A stretch of 52,894 nucleotides of DNA from Pseudomonadota bacterium. Its GTDB lineage: Bacteria > Pseudomonadota > Alphaproteobacteria > Rhodobacterales > Rhodobacteraceae. Both the position numbers and the translations under genes were made by a program. The notes below the pieces were generated by a model that saw only the letters and a list, made by a program, of their open reading frames with translations, made no database searches and was not told the DNA's origin. How positions within the stretch are numbered: the stretch's first letter is position 1; each line of letters opens with the position of its first letter. The stretch spans positions 1 to 52,894 of the forward strand of contig CAUJIP010000066.1 of assembly GCA_963205235.1 (NCBI GenBank). Reading direction: 5' to 3'. Below, one piece after another: positions 43,958 through 51,950 of the stretch.

Positions 43958-44949
43958 TGGCTTGCAATCCGCGTCAGGACATCCGGGGTTGGTTCCGGCA
44001 ACAGCTTCCGGCATTCGGCGCGCAGGGTGGCCAGTGCCGGGTGGTCAAGGTTGCGCCAAAGCTGCCCCCAGACGCGGGGCATCAGGCGCAGATAACCGGG
44101 TTTGCCCGCCACGACGCAAAGCCGCGCGAAGATCCCCAGGATGCGCAGCGCCCGTTGCGCCCCCAGCGCCGCATATTCCGCCGCAAAGGCCGTGGCATTC
44201 GCCCCGGTCACCGCCACGAACCGCGCGATCATCGCCGTTTCGGTCTGGGTCGCAACATCGCGTCGGGCATCCTGCAAGAGCGACACCAGGTCATATCCCG
44301 GCTGCCCCATCTGCCCCAGTTGAAAGTCCAGAAGCCCCACCCGCGCCTGCCCCTGCCTTTGCGGCAGCCAAAGCAGGTTTTCGGCGTGGAAATCCCTCAG
44401 GATCAACACGCGCGGCCCGTCGGCAAGGTCGGTCAGGGCGTTTTCCAACGCCGCAAGGAACGGAAGCGCGTCTGGGGTTTGGCCGGTTGCGGCTGGAACA
44501 TAGTGTTCGACCACCAGCCCCGCCGCCGCAGCCCAGTCTGCCGCTGACAGGTTGGGCAGATCAGCCGGGGCCGAAGCCGCCTGCAGATGCGCCAGAACAT
44601 CGACCGCCGCTGCGTAGATTTCGACCTCATGCTCTGGCTTTTGTTCCAGAAGCCGGGCGTACAGGTCGTCGCCAAGGTCTTCCAGCACCAAGAACCCCTG
44701 GTCCAGATCCATCGCCAGGATATCCGGCGCCGAAAGGCCCAGCCCCCGCAGATGCCGGTCCATCGCGACGAAGGCGCGGATATCGTCGACCCCGCCGGGT
44801 GGGCTGTCCATCAGCACGGCGCGACGGTCGCCAAGATGGACCCGCGCATAGCTGCGATCCGAGGCGTCGCCCGCCAGATGTTCTGCGCGCCCGGCACCCC
44901 AGCCCGCGCGCTGCAGGAACGCCCGTGCCAACACCGACCGGTCAGCCAT
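43933..44949 (-). CDS. amgK: Anomeric MurNAc/GlcNAc kinase AmgK (APH family)
   Basis: A 338-residue APH-type sugar kinase. The catalytic loop is LRDFHAENLLW (D186, H188, N191), and the metal-binding LLDFQ has D208. The N-terminal GDASDRSYARV is the ATP-grasping segment of this subfamily. It phosphorylates MurNAc at C1 for MurU. It overlaps tsaE by 8 nt and murU by 25 nt. Confidence 0.9.
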   Translation of the reverse strand: MADRSVLARAFLQRAGWGAGRAEHLAGDASDRSYARVHLGDRRAVLMDSPPGGVDDIRAFVAMDRHLRGLGLSAPDILAMDLDQGFLVLEDLGDDLYARLLEQKPEHEVEIYAAAVDVLAHLQAASAPADLPNLSAADWAAAAGLVVEHYVPAATGQTPDALPFLAALENALTDLADGPRVLILRDFHAENLLWLPQRQGQARVGLLDFQLGQMGQPGYDLVSLLQDARRDVATQTETAMIARFVAVTGANATAFAAEYAALGAQRALRILGIFARLCVVAGKPGYLRLMPRVWGQLWRNLDHPALATLRAECRKLLPEPTPDVLTRIASQCPTSPSR

Positions 44950-45406
44950 GCGCTGCCCCGCGCAGCGCGTCCCGCCCGCCGTGGATCACGACGCGGCGAC
45001 CCTCACCATCCGCCGCAAGCGTCAGGTGCAGCGCGCCATCAGGCACATGCTTTCCCAGCCGGTCCGGCCATTCAACCAGACAGATCGCGCGGGCAAAGGC
45101 ATCGTCCAGCCCCAGTTCCCAAACCTCGTCGGGATGGGTCAGCCGGTAAAGATCGGCATGCCAGATTTCCGTCACGCCATCCTCATAGACCTGCACCAGC
45201 GTGAAGGTGGGTGAGGGCACATCTTCCTCCGCGCCGCAGCGTGCGCGGATGAAGGCGCGGGCCAGCGTGCTTTTCCCCGCCCCGATCGGTCCGGACAACA
45301 ACAGGCAATCCCCCGGCTGGGCCGCCAATGCCAACCGTTCGCCCAGCGCGGCGGTATCAGCCTCGGACGGCAGCGGCAGGATCAGGTCGGGGGCGGCATC
45401 GGTCAT
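44942..45406 (-). CDS. tsaE: tRNA t6A biosynthesis ATPase TsaE
   Basis: 154 residues from ATG 45406. The P-loop is GPIGAGKST (39-47), followed by PSPTFTLVQVYEDG and HADLYRL, the TsaE signature, and the LVEWPDRLG block. It works with TsaB, TsaC and TsaD on A37 of ANN-decoding tRNAs. The frame is open upstream, but the family fold begins at MTDAAPD. Confidence 0.95.
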   Translation of the reverse strand: MTDAAPDLILPLPSEADTAALGERLALAAQPGDCLLLSGPIGAGKSTLARAFIRARCGAEEDVPSPTFTLVQVYEDGVTEIWHADLYRLTHPDEVWELGLDDAFARAICLVEWPDRLGKHVPDGALHLTLAADGEGRRVVIHGGRDALRGAAHG

Positions 45407-45469
45407 GGCCGCGAGTCTACCCGCCCACCCGTCCGCCGCAAGCGGCATTGCCCGCAAGAGCGGACTGCT

Positions 45470-47041
45470 TCAGGCCGACAGACGATGCGGCACCGCAATT
45501 TCGGGGCGTGGCAGGGTGATCTCGGTCTGCTGGGAGCGAAAGGCGATCAGCGTCGCGCCGCCTGTCAATGGCCGGAACCGGCAATGAAGCAGCCGCCCGT
45601 CCAGAAGCCGCGCCTCGCCCTCCCACGCGGTCCGGTCGCTGATGGCCGAGGCAAACTCCAGCGCGTCGTCCCACAGCAGGCTTGGCGTCGTATGGTCCCG
45701 CCACCAGGCGCAAAGTGTGGCAATGCCCGCATCGGACAACAGCACCGCCGGGTCGTGGTTCCAAAGTTCTGCATAGGCAAGGTTCGACATCACCAACTGC
45801 CCGCCCTGGGAAAAGACCGCGACAGCTTCGTCAACCGCGTCGATCACCGACTGGCCAAGCTCCAGATCGGCGCGATATCGACGGGTTCGGATCATTTCCG
45901 AGGAGATATCCTCGAACATGAAGGCCAGGGCGCCATTCGGATGCGGCCGCCCGATCACGCGATAGGTCTGACCGCCCGGCAGGCTCCAGGTTTCCTCGAA
46001 CACGCCATGCGAGGCTTCTTCCTCGACCTTGGTCAACTGCCGCCGCCAACTGCGATAGTCCTTGGGTTCGGGCAGCATCGCCTTGGCCCGCAGCGCATCC
46101 AGCACCGCACTTAACGAGGGGTGCGCGATCAGGAATTCCGGGGCTAGCGTGGTCAGGTCGGCAAGCGCGGGATTGAACAGCTGCAACACGCGCGTGCGGT
46201 CAAAGATGGCAAGGCCAATGGGCAGGTCGGCGAAGGTCTTGGTCAGGGTCTGCATGAATTCGCGCAAAGTGGTTTCCGCCTGAACGGTCGAATTTGCAGG
46301 CACGCCATAGCAAAGCTGCTCGTCCCCCTGCGGCAGGCGCGCAAGGTCGAACCATTCCGCCCCGCCCTGCATCTGCAGCTTGGCCCGTGTCGGCATTGGC
46401 GCACCTTGTTCCGCCTTGGGGAACAGTCGGGGCAATGGCCAGGAAAGCTCTTCCCCCTCACGCAAAAGCTCGGAGGCGCGGATCATGTAGGCGTGGTTCG
46501 CCCAGGTGACGGCACCTTGGGCATTTTCGCTCCACATCAGGGCTGGGGCGTGCAGAAGGACGTTGCGTTGCAGGCTGACCTCTTGCTGCAAGGCGGCCAG
46601 AACGGCGCTGTCCCCAATGTCGCCGTGGGTCGCAGGATTGGCGTCGGTCACCGTCAGTCTGGTGTGGCCCGACAGATATTCGGCGTGCAACACAACTGGC
46701 GGCTCAATCGCCGGACCCGAGGTCACCACCACATCGCCCGTGCTTTGCAGGCTGTCCAGCATGGCACCAAGGCCTGGAAACATCGGCCCAAGCCGGGCCA
46801 GCACCCTGCCCCATGCGCCCGCCTCGTCCCCTTCGGCCAGAAGCGCGTGGGCCTGGGGTGTGGCGTCCAGCAGCCGCTTTCCATCAAACAGAAAGGCGGT
46901 CGCAGGTCCCGCACCGGCGAAAAGGCTGTCGACCTGACGGCCCTGGCGCGATTGCCATGCCAGAAGAAAGGTCAGGCAAGCCATGGCAATCAGGGCCGAG
47001 CACAGGACCAAGCCCAATGCGGAAATCCAGTCTGTGATCAT
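45470..47041 (-). CDS. divL: DivL-like membrane PAS-domain protein without a kinase domain
   Basis: 523 residues. An N-terminal transmembrane helix (LGLVLCSALIAMACLTFLLAW) is followed by several PAS-like modules. The clear ones begin at MWSENAQGAVTWANHAYMI (~165), FADLPIGLAIFDRTRVLQLFNPAL (~270) and VIDAVDEAVAVFSQGGQLVMSNLAYAELW (~400). No HATPase or phospho-acceptor domain follows. I recall that in Rhodobacter the DivL homolog, a regulator of the CckA-ChpT-CtrA relay, is a PAS protein of this kind encoded near regB. A perfect CtrA box upstream supports the call. It could still be a different PAS sensor. Confidence 0.72.
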   Translation of the reverse strand: MITDWISALGLVLCSALIAMACLTFLLAWQSRQGRQVDSLFAGAGPATAFLFDGKRLLDATPQAHALLAEGDEAGAWGRVLARLGPMFPGLGAMLDSLQSTGDVVVTSGPAIEPPVVLHAEYLSGHTRLTVTDANPATHGDIGDSAVLAALQQEVSLQRNVLLHAPALMWSENAQGAVTWANHAYMIRASELLREGEELSWPLPRLFPKAEQGAPMPTRAKLQMQGGAEWFDLARLPQGDEQLCYGVPANSTVQAETTLREFMQTLTKTFADLPIGLAIFDRTRVLQLFNPALADLTTLAPEFLIAHPSLSAVLDALRAKAMLPEPKDYRSWRRQLTKVEEEASHGVFEETWSLPGGQTYRVIGRPHPNGALAFMFEDISSEMIRTRRYRADLELGQSVIDAVDEAVAVFSQGGQLVMSNLAYAELWNHDPAVLLSDAGIATLCAWWRDHTTPSLLWDDALEFASAISDRTAWEGEARLLDGRLLHCRFRPLTGGATLIAFRSQQTEITLPRPEIAVPHRLSA

Positions 47042-47091
47042 GACCGGTCACCTCGCAGGTAAATGCAAGGTTAAGCCTTAGGGAGGTTTCC

Positions 47092-47106
47092 TTAATCAAG
47101 CGTTAA
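47092..47106 (-). promoter_or_regulatory. Perfect CtrA consensus box upstream of the divL-like gene
   Basis: TTAATCAAGCGTTAA equals TTAA-N7-TTAA with no mismatch. The flanks extend the symmetry (CCTTAA and TTAAGG). It lies 51 nt before the PAS gene start and 26 nt after the regB stop. Confidence 0.75.
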
Positions 47107-47131
47107 GGCAGCACGCAGTGTCGGGCGGCGA

Positions 47132-48520
47132 TCACGCGCTTTCATTGCGCGGATTATGCCCAAGCCCGGCTGCGGGGGGGGCCTGCACATCGGCGCGGGC
47201 CCAGACCACCTCGACCACCGCGCCGCTGCGGTCGCTGCGTTCCTCGGGCGACAGGAAGGGATCAAGCGCATTGGCAAAAGAAAGCTCTGCCCCCGACCGT
47301 TCAAGCAAGGTCTTGGCGATGAACAGGCCAAGGCCCATGCCTTCATAGCCCGGTCGCTGGCTGGCTTCGCCCTCCGGGCGGCGGGCGCGGACAAAAGGGT
47401 CGCCGATCCGGCCGATGACGCTGGCTGGAAAACCGTTGCCATTGTCGGTGATCCGGACGGTGATCCGCTGCGCTGTCCATTCGCCGCTGATCCAGACGGT
47501 CGACCGGGCAAAGTCCACCGCGTTCTGCACCAGATTGCGCAGGCCGTGGATGATCTCGGGGCGGCGATAGATCGTCGGCTGATCGCTTCCGTCCGGCCCC
47601 CCCGCGATTTCGAACCTGACATCCTTGCCGCGGGCCAGATGCGGTTCCGCCGCCTCACGCAGGACAGCACCCAAGGGGGCCTGCCGCAGATGCAGGTCAT
47701 CCTTCCCGGCCCGACCCATGTCGCGCAGGATATCGCGGCACCGGTCAGCCTGTTCGCGGATCAGCCGCGCATCGGCCTGCAGGTCGGGCATCTTGTCCAG
47801 TTCGTCAATCAGCTCGGCACTAACCAGCTTGATCGTGGCCAGAGGCGTGCCCAGTTCATGCGCCGCCGCCGCGACCACCCCGGCCAGATCGGTCAGCTTC
47901 TGTTCGCGCGCAAGGGCCATCTGTGTCGCCAGCAGGGCCTCGGACATCGACCGCATCTCGGTCGCCACCCGGCGCGAATAAAGCCCAAGGAACAAGACTC
48001 CGATCACGATGGCCAGCCAGAAGCCGAACAGGAACAACCTTGGCACCACCAGCACGCTGCCGTCGACAAAGCGCAGCGGCAGGTACCAGAACAGCGCCGC
48101 GGTCACGAACAGGATCGCCACTGCCGCCAGAACCACGGTCGAGCGCAGGCGCAACACGCTGGCTGAAATGGTCACCGGTGCCAGAACAAGGATCGCGAAA
48201 GGGTTGGTCAGGCCACCGGTGGCAAGGATCAGGCAGGAAAGCTGCGTCAGGTCGAACAGCAGGGTCAGAAAGGCCTCGCCCTCGTTCAGCCTGCGGTTTT
48301 CCGGGAACAGCATGACCAGCGCCAGGTTGGCGATGACCGAAGACCCGATTGCCAGCGCGCAAAGCCCCAGTGGCAGCTTCACGCCATAGACCTGACTGGC
48401 CACCAGCGTCGCCGCCACCTGCCCTGCAATCGCCGTCCAGCGCAAAAGGATCAGCGTCCGCAGCCGAACCCAGTTCGTCCCGGCCTCATGGGCCTGAAAT
48501 CCGGTTTGCGTATTCACCAT
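47132..48520 (-). CDS. regB: Redox-sensing histidine kinase RegB/PrrB/ActS
   Basis: 462 residues from ATG 48520. Six transmembrane segments carry the quinone-binding GGLTNPF (102-108). The H-box AAAAHELGTPLATI contains phospho-histidine H221. The redox-box cysteine is in DRCRDIL (C261), 40 residues after the histidine, the same spacing as H225/C265 of the Rhodobacter capsulatus protein. The HATPase domain ends with GMGLGLFIAKTL. It senses aerobic quinone state and phosphorylates RegA. It is divergent from senC-regA-hvrA. Confidence 0.97.
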   Translation of the reverse strand: MVNTQTGFQAHEAGTNWVRLRTLILLRWTAIAGQVAATLVASQVYGVKLPLGLCALAIGSSVIANLALVMLFPENRRLNEGEAFLTLLFDLTQLSCLILATGGLTNPFAILVLAPVTISASVLRLRSTVVLAAVAILFVTAALFWYLPLRFVDGSVLVVPRLFLFGFWLAIVIGVLFLGLYSRRVATEMRSMSEALLATQMALAREQKLTDLAGVVAAAAHELGTPLATIKLVSAELIDELDKMPDLQADARLIREQADRCRDILRDMGRAGKDDLHLRQAPLGAVLREAAEPHLARGKDVRFEIAGGPDGSDQPTIYRRPEIIHGLRNLVQNAVDFARSTVWISGEWTAQRITVRITDNGNGFPASVIGRIGDPFVRARRPEGEASQRPGYEGMGLGLFIAKTLLERSGAELSFANALDPFLSPEERSDRSGAVVEVVWARADVQAPPAAGLGHNPRNESA

Positions 48521-48610
48521 GCTGCGACCGGGTGTCCCTTTCTGGGCTTTGCCATTGTTAAGATCGCTTGCATCTGAGATCAATGCAGCCCGGATCAGGG
48601 GGATCAAGTG

Positions 48611-49237
48611 ATGACAAAGCTATATGCCAGCGTGGCACTGGTCGGCGTAGTGGCCTTTCTTGGGGCCTCGGCCTGGTATGTGCTGTCCAACAGCCCCAAT
48701 GACGAATTCACCGAATGCCGTCAGGGACAGGTCGCCGGTGGCGATATCGGCGGACCCTTCACCCTGGTCAATACCAAAGGCCAGACGGTGACCGACAAAG
48801 AGGTGCTGACCAAGCCCTCGCTGGTCTATTTCGGCTATACCTACTGCCCGGATGTCTGCCCGATGGACATGGCGCGCAATGTCGAGGCGGTCGATCTTCT
48901 GGCCGAAAAGGGTATCGAGGTGACCCCGGTCTTCATTTCCATCGACCCCGCCCGCGACACACCAGATGCGCTGGCCGACTATGCCACGAACATGCACCCG
49001 AACCTTGTCGCGCTGACCGGAAGCGATGAACAGGTTCGGCTTGCGTCGCAGGCTTACAAGACGTTTTACCAAAAGCAGGATACCGGCGACGAATATTATC
49101 TGGTCGATCATTCGACCTTCACCTATCTGGTCCTGCCCGATAAAGGCTTTGTCGACTTCTTCCGCCGTGAAGTTACATCGGAACAGATGGCAGAAAGCGT
49201 TGCGTGTTTCGTTCAGGCAGGCAAAGGTGGCAGCTGA
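48611..49237 (+). CDS. senC: SCO1/SenC/PrrC copper-binding protein
   Basis: 208 residues. One N-terminal membrane anchor (SVALVGVVAFLGASAWYVL) leads to a thioredoxin-fold domain with the metal ligands CPDVC (C79, C83) and H167 in VDHSTF. It helps assemble the copper centre of cytochrome oxidase and influences RegB signalling. ATG 48611 is taken; a GTG at 48608 directly before it is an alternative. Then follow regA after 20 nt and hvrA. Confidence 0.95.
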   Translation: MTKLYASVALVGVVAFLGASAWYVLSNSPNDEFTECRQGQVAGGDIGGPFTLVNTKGQTVTDKEVLTKPSLVYFGYTYCPDVCPMDMARNVEAVDLLAEKGIEVTPVFISIDPARDTPDALADYATNMHPNLVALTGSDEQVRLASQAYKTFYQKQDTGDEYYLVDHSTFTYLVLPDKGFVDFFRREVTSEQMAESVACFVQAGKGGS

Positions 49238-49257
49238 CCGAATATCTGGAATGACGG

Positions 49258-49812
49258 ATGACTGAAGACCTCTCGCTTGACCCCGGACAGGACCGCTCGC
49301 TTCTTCTGGTGGATGATGACGAACCCTTCGTCAAACGTCTTGCCAAGGCGATGGAGAAACGCGGCTTTCTTCCCGACACTGCGCTATCCGTGGCCGAAGG
49401 CCGCGCTAAGGCAAGGGCGCATCCTCCCGCCTTTGCCGTCGTCGATCTTAGGCTTGAGGATGGCAACGGACTTGAGGTCGTCGAAACCCTGCACGAACGC
49501 CGCCCTGATTGCCGTGTCGTTGTCCTGACCGGCTATGGCGCGATTGCCACCGCCGTGGCAGCCGTCAAGATCGGGGCCATCGACTATCTTTCCAAACCCG
49601 CCGATGCCGATGACGTGATGCGCGCGCTTCTGGGCAAGGCTGCCGAATTGCCGGATGTGTCGGAAAACCCGATGTCCGCCGACCGCGTCCGCTGGGAACA
49701 CATCCAGCGCGTCTATGAGATGTGCGACCGCAATGTTTCCGAAACCGCGCGGCGACTTTCGATGCATCGGCGAACCCTGCAACGCATTCTTGCGAAACGT
49801 AGCCCCAAGTAA
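49258..49812 (+). CDS. regA: Redox response regulator RegA/PrrA/ActR
   Basis: 184 residues. In the receiver domain LLLVDDDEPF and VVDLRLEDG give phospho-acceptor D63, and VVLTGYG and YLSKPAD supply the switch residues. The C-terminal Fis-type helix-turn-helix NVSETARRLSMHRRTLQRIL binds DNA. It controls photosynthesis, nitrogen fixation, carbon fixation and respiration genes in purple bacteria. It lies in the senC-regA-hvrA order known from Rhodobacter capsulatus. Confidence 0.98.
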   Translation: MTEDLSLDPGQDRSLLLVDDDEPFVKRLAKAMEKRGFLPDTALSVAEGRAKARAHPPAFAVVDLRLEDGNGLEVVETLHERRPDCRVVVLTGYGAIATAVAAVKIGAIDYLSKPADADDVMRALLGKAAELPDVSENPMSADRVRWEHIQRVYEMCDRNVSETARRLSMHRRTLQRILAKRSPK

Positions 49813-49882
49813 TCCAATATTGTTGCAAAACTGGAATTGGCGGCCTATTGATCAGGCATCCAAACTTACGGGGAGTAGTGCT

Positions 49883-50197
49883 TTGGGAAACGATCTGAAT
49901 TCGCTCTCGATGAAAGAGCTGAAAGAATTGCAGTCGCAGGTTGCAAAGGCGATTGCCGAGTTTGAAGAGCGCCGCAAACGCCAAGCCCTTGCCGAACTTG
50001 AGGAAAAGGCCAAAGCCATGGGCTTTTCGCTTGCCGAACTGACCGGGGCGGTCAAGACCCGGAAACGGTCGCCGTCGGTGGCGAAATATGCCAATCCGGC
50101 CGACAAGTCCGATACGTGGTCTGGCCGTGGCCGCAAACCGCGCTGGTTCTCGGAAGCGCTTGCAAAGGGCAAGAAGCCGCAGGATATGGCGATCTGA
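49883..50197 (+). CDS. hvrA: H-NS-family nucleoid protein HvrA
   Basis: 104 residues. The N-terminal coiled coil (SMKELKELQSQVAKAIAEFEERR) oligomerises. The C-terminal DNA-binding core TWSGRGRKPRWF is the H-NS family motif. The start is TTG 49883, set by GGGGAG at 49870-49875; the longer frame from 49655 lies inside regA and is not real. HvrA modulates photosynthesis and nitrogen-fixation genes under low light or ammonium in R. capsulatus. Confidence 0.93.
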   Translation: MGNDLNSLSMKELKELQSQVAKAIAEFEERRKRQALAELEEKAKAMGFSLAELTGAVKTRKRSPSVAKYANPADKSDTWSGRGRKPRWFSEALAKGKKPQDMAI

Positions 50198-50200
50198 TCC

Positions 50201-51076
50201 TTAGCTTTGGGATTTGAGCCATTTCAGAAAAGCCCGGGCCGCGGCACGCTTTGGCCCGGGCAATGTCACGATGAAATAGGCCGGCAGCTTTTCCCGGCTT
50301 TCATGCACGATCCGCAGCCGACCGTCGGCGACATCGGAATCGATCAGCGCTGCGCTTTCCACCACCAGACCAAGCCCCTGCCGCGCGGCGGCAATTGCCA
50401 GTTCCTCATTGTTGATATCGGTCCGGCTTAGCGTGTCGGGATCAAGCCCGATCCGGCGCAGATAGGTGTCCTGCTCGGGCCAGCTGCGCGACAGGATCCA
50501 GTCGAAGTCCCGCATATCCTCGATCGTCAGCGCATCGCGCTTGCCAATCAACGAAGGGGCACCGGCAATGACCAGCCGGGCCGAGGCAAGATAGCTGCTT
50601 TCCGTCCCCGGCCAGTCACCGTTGCCATAGCGGATGCCAAGGTCCATCCGTTCGCGGTGCAGATCGACGACACGGCTGTCGGGATGCAGCGAAAGCCCGA
50701 TGTCCGGGAACTTTTCCCAGAAATCCTTAAGCCGGGGCATCAGCCATTGCGCGGCGAAACTTGCCGTCAGCGTCACGCGGACGGGACGATCCGCCTCGCC
50801 CGCCTTCAGCGCCTCCAGCCCCCGTTGCATGGCCAAGAAACCTTCGTTCAGCGCATCCGCCAGATGCTCGCCATCCGTGGTCAGGCTGACCCCCCGGCCT
50901 TCGCGCTGCACCAAGGGACGGCCAAGCTGATCCTCAAGCGCCCGCACCTGCTGGGCGACTGCGGCATGGGTGACGTTCAGCGCGCGGGCCGCTTGCGAAA
51001 AGCTGCGCAGTTCCGCCGTAGCCGCAAATGCGCGCAGCGCGGTCAGCGATGGCAGGGATCGCCAGTCGATATTCAT
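50201..51076 (-). CDS. LysR-family regulator (GcvA-like)
   Basis: 291 residues from ATG 51076. The N-terminal helix-turn-helix (LRAFAATAELRSFSQAARALNVTHAAVAQQVRALEDQLG) and the GVSLTTDGEHLADAL wing are typical. The C-terminal co-inducer domain runs from VRVTLTASFAAQWLMPRL onward. AAGGTGG precedes ATG 51076 at about 8 nt, so I prefer it to the upstream GTG. It is divergent from a 47-residue ORF and is likely to control it. Confidence 0.92.
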   Translation of the reverse strand: MNIDWRSLPSLTALRAFAATAELRSFSQAARALNVTHAAVAQQVRALEDQLGRPLVQREGRGVSLTTDGEHLADALNEGFLAMQRGLEALKAGEADRPVRVTLTASFAAQWLMPRLKDFWEKFPDIGLSLHPDSRVVDLHRERMDLGIRYGNGDWPGTESSYLASARLVIAGAPSLIGKRDALTIEDMRDFDWILSRSWPEQDTYLRRIGLDPDTLSRTDINNEELAIAAARQGLGLVVESAALIDSDVADGRLRIVHESREKLPAYFIVTLPGPKRAAARAFLKWLKSQS

Positions 51077-51174
51077 ATGATAGCCCACCTTACATGTTTT
51101 CAGGCTTTCTGAGTCGTATCATAGCCGGTTTTGTGCGAAAAGATCATCATTCAGACATGGAAAGGAGAAAGATC

Positions 51175-51318
51175 ATGTTGAATATCTTCGCCGACGCTCT
51201 GCTTATCGCTGCACGTCTTGGCCAACTGCCGAAGGACGCGAACCACCGCGCGCCGCATGAGTTTCAGGATATCGAAGCCCTGCGTACCGTGACGACCCTG
51301 CGCCATACGCTGCGCTAG
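51175..51318 (+). CDS. 47-residue hypothetical peptide divergent from the LysR gene
   Basis: It starts at ATG 51175, with an ideal AAAGGAG (51161-51167) 7 nt upstream, which argues for real translation. The sequence is MLNIFADALLIAARLG followed by a basic/acidic tail ending TTLRHTLR; there is no clear membrane span. I recognise no family, though the size recalls small DUF1127-type proteins. It is probably controlled by the adjacent LysR protein. Confidence 0.6.
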   Translation: MLNIFADALLIAARLGQLPKDANHRAPHEFQDIEALRTVTTLRHTLR

Positions 51319-51358
51319 GACGGGCACCGATCTTGCCGTCTTGTTGCCAAAGCCAGGA

Positions 51359-51949
51359 TCAGTCGCAGGCCGATAAAAGCCGCGCAACCGTTGCGATATA
51401 GTCCGCCCGCACCTCTGTGGGCGGACGCAATCTTATTTTCAGACCCTTGATCATCTCTGGCGCAGGCTTTCCGAACAGCTTGTCGGCCTCGACCTCGCGA
51501 AATCCAGCAATCTTCACCGCCTCAAGCCAGGCGGAAACCTTGTCCGCCGCCTTGATCTGCTTCTTGATCGGCGCGGGCAGCACAGCGGGCAGGCCGAACC
51601 GCAAATGCACCGCCGCCGTCAATCGCAGGTCAAGCTCGCCATAGCCCGGCCCGACAGCCGCCTTCACCGGGCTGATCATGTCGCCGATCACGTATTCGGG
51701 CGCGTCGTGCAGCACTGCCGCCAACCGCCACCTTGCCGCGATACCGGGATTGGCGCGATGGAAGATTTCTTCCACCAGCAGCGAATGTTCGGCCACCGAA
51801 TAGGGCCAATCGCCCATCGTCTGCCCGTTCCAGCGGGCAACGAAGGCCAGGCCGTGGGCGATATCCTCGACCTCGATATCCATCGGTGTCGGGTCCAGAA
51901 GATCGAGCCGCCGCCCCGAAAGCATCCTTTGCCAGGCCCGTACCGCCAT
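51359..51949 (-). CDS. HD-domain phosphohydrolase (YfbR-like)
   Basis: 196 residues. The HD metal site is seen as H55 in VAEHSLLVE and H81-D82 in LHDAPEYVIGD, with D134 in KAADKVSAWLE as the likely last ligand. The arrangement resembles 5'-deoxynucleotidase YfbR-type hydrolases of nucleotides. It lies 1 nt after the GT8 gene stop (TAA-G-ATG), so it is in the same transcript. The substrate is not known. Confidence 0.88.
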   Translation of the reverse strand: MAVRAWQRMLSGRRLDLLDPTPMDIEVEDIAHGLAFVARWNGQTMGDWPYSVAEHSLLVEEIFHRANPGIAARWRLAAVLHDAPEYVIGDMISPVKAAVGPGYGELDLRLTAAVHLRFGLPAVLPAPIKKQIKAADKVSAWLEAVKIAGFREVEADKLFGKPAPEMIKGLKIRLRPPTEVRADYIATVARLLSACD

Positions 51950-51950
51950 C

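Noticed and set aside
49655-49882. Longer N-terminus for hvrA
   Set aside because: This part overlaps regA out of frame; the TTG at 49883 has a good ribosome site and gives the family length.
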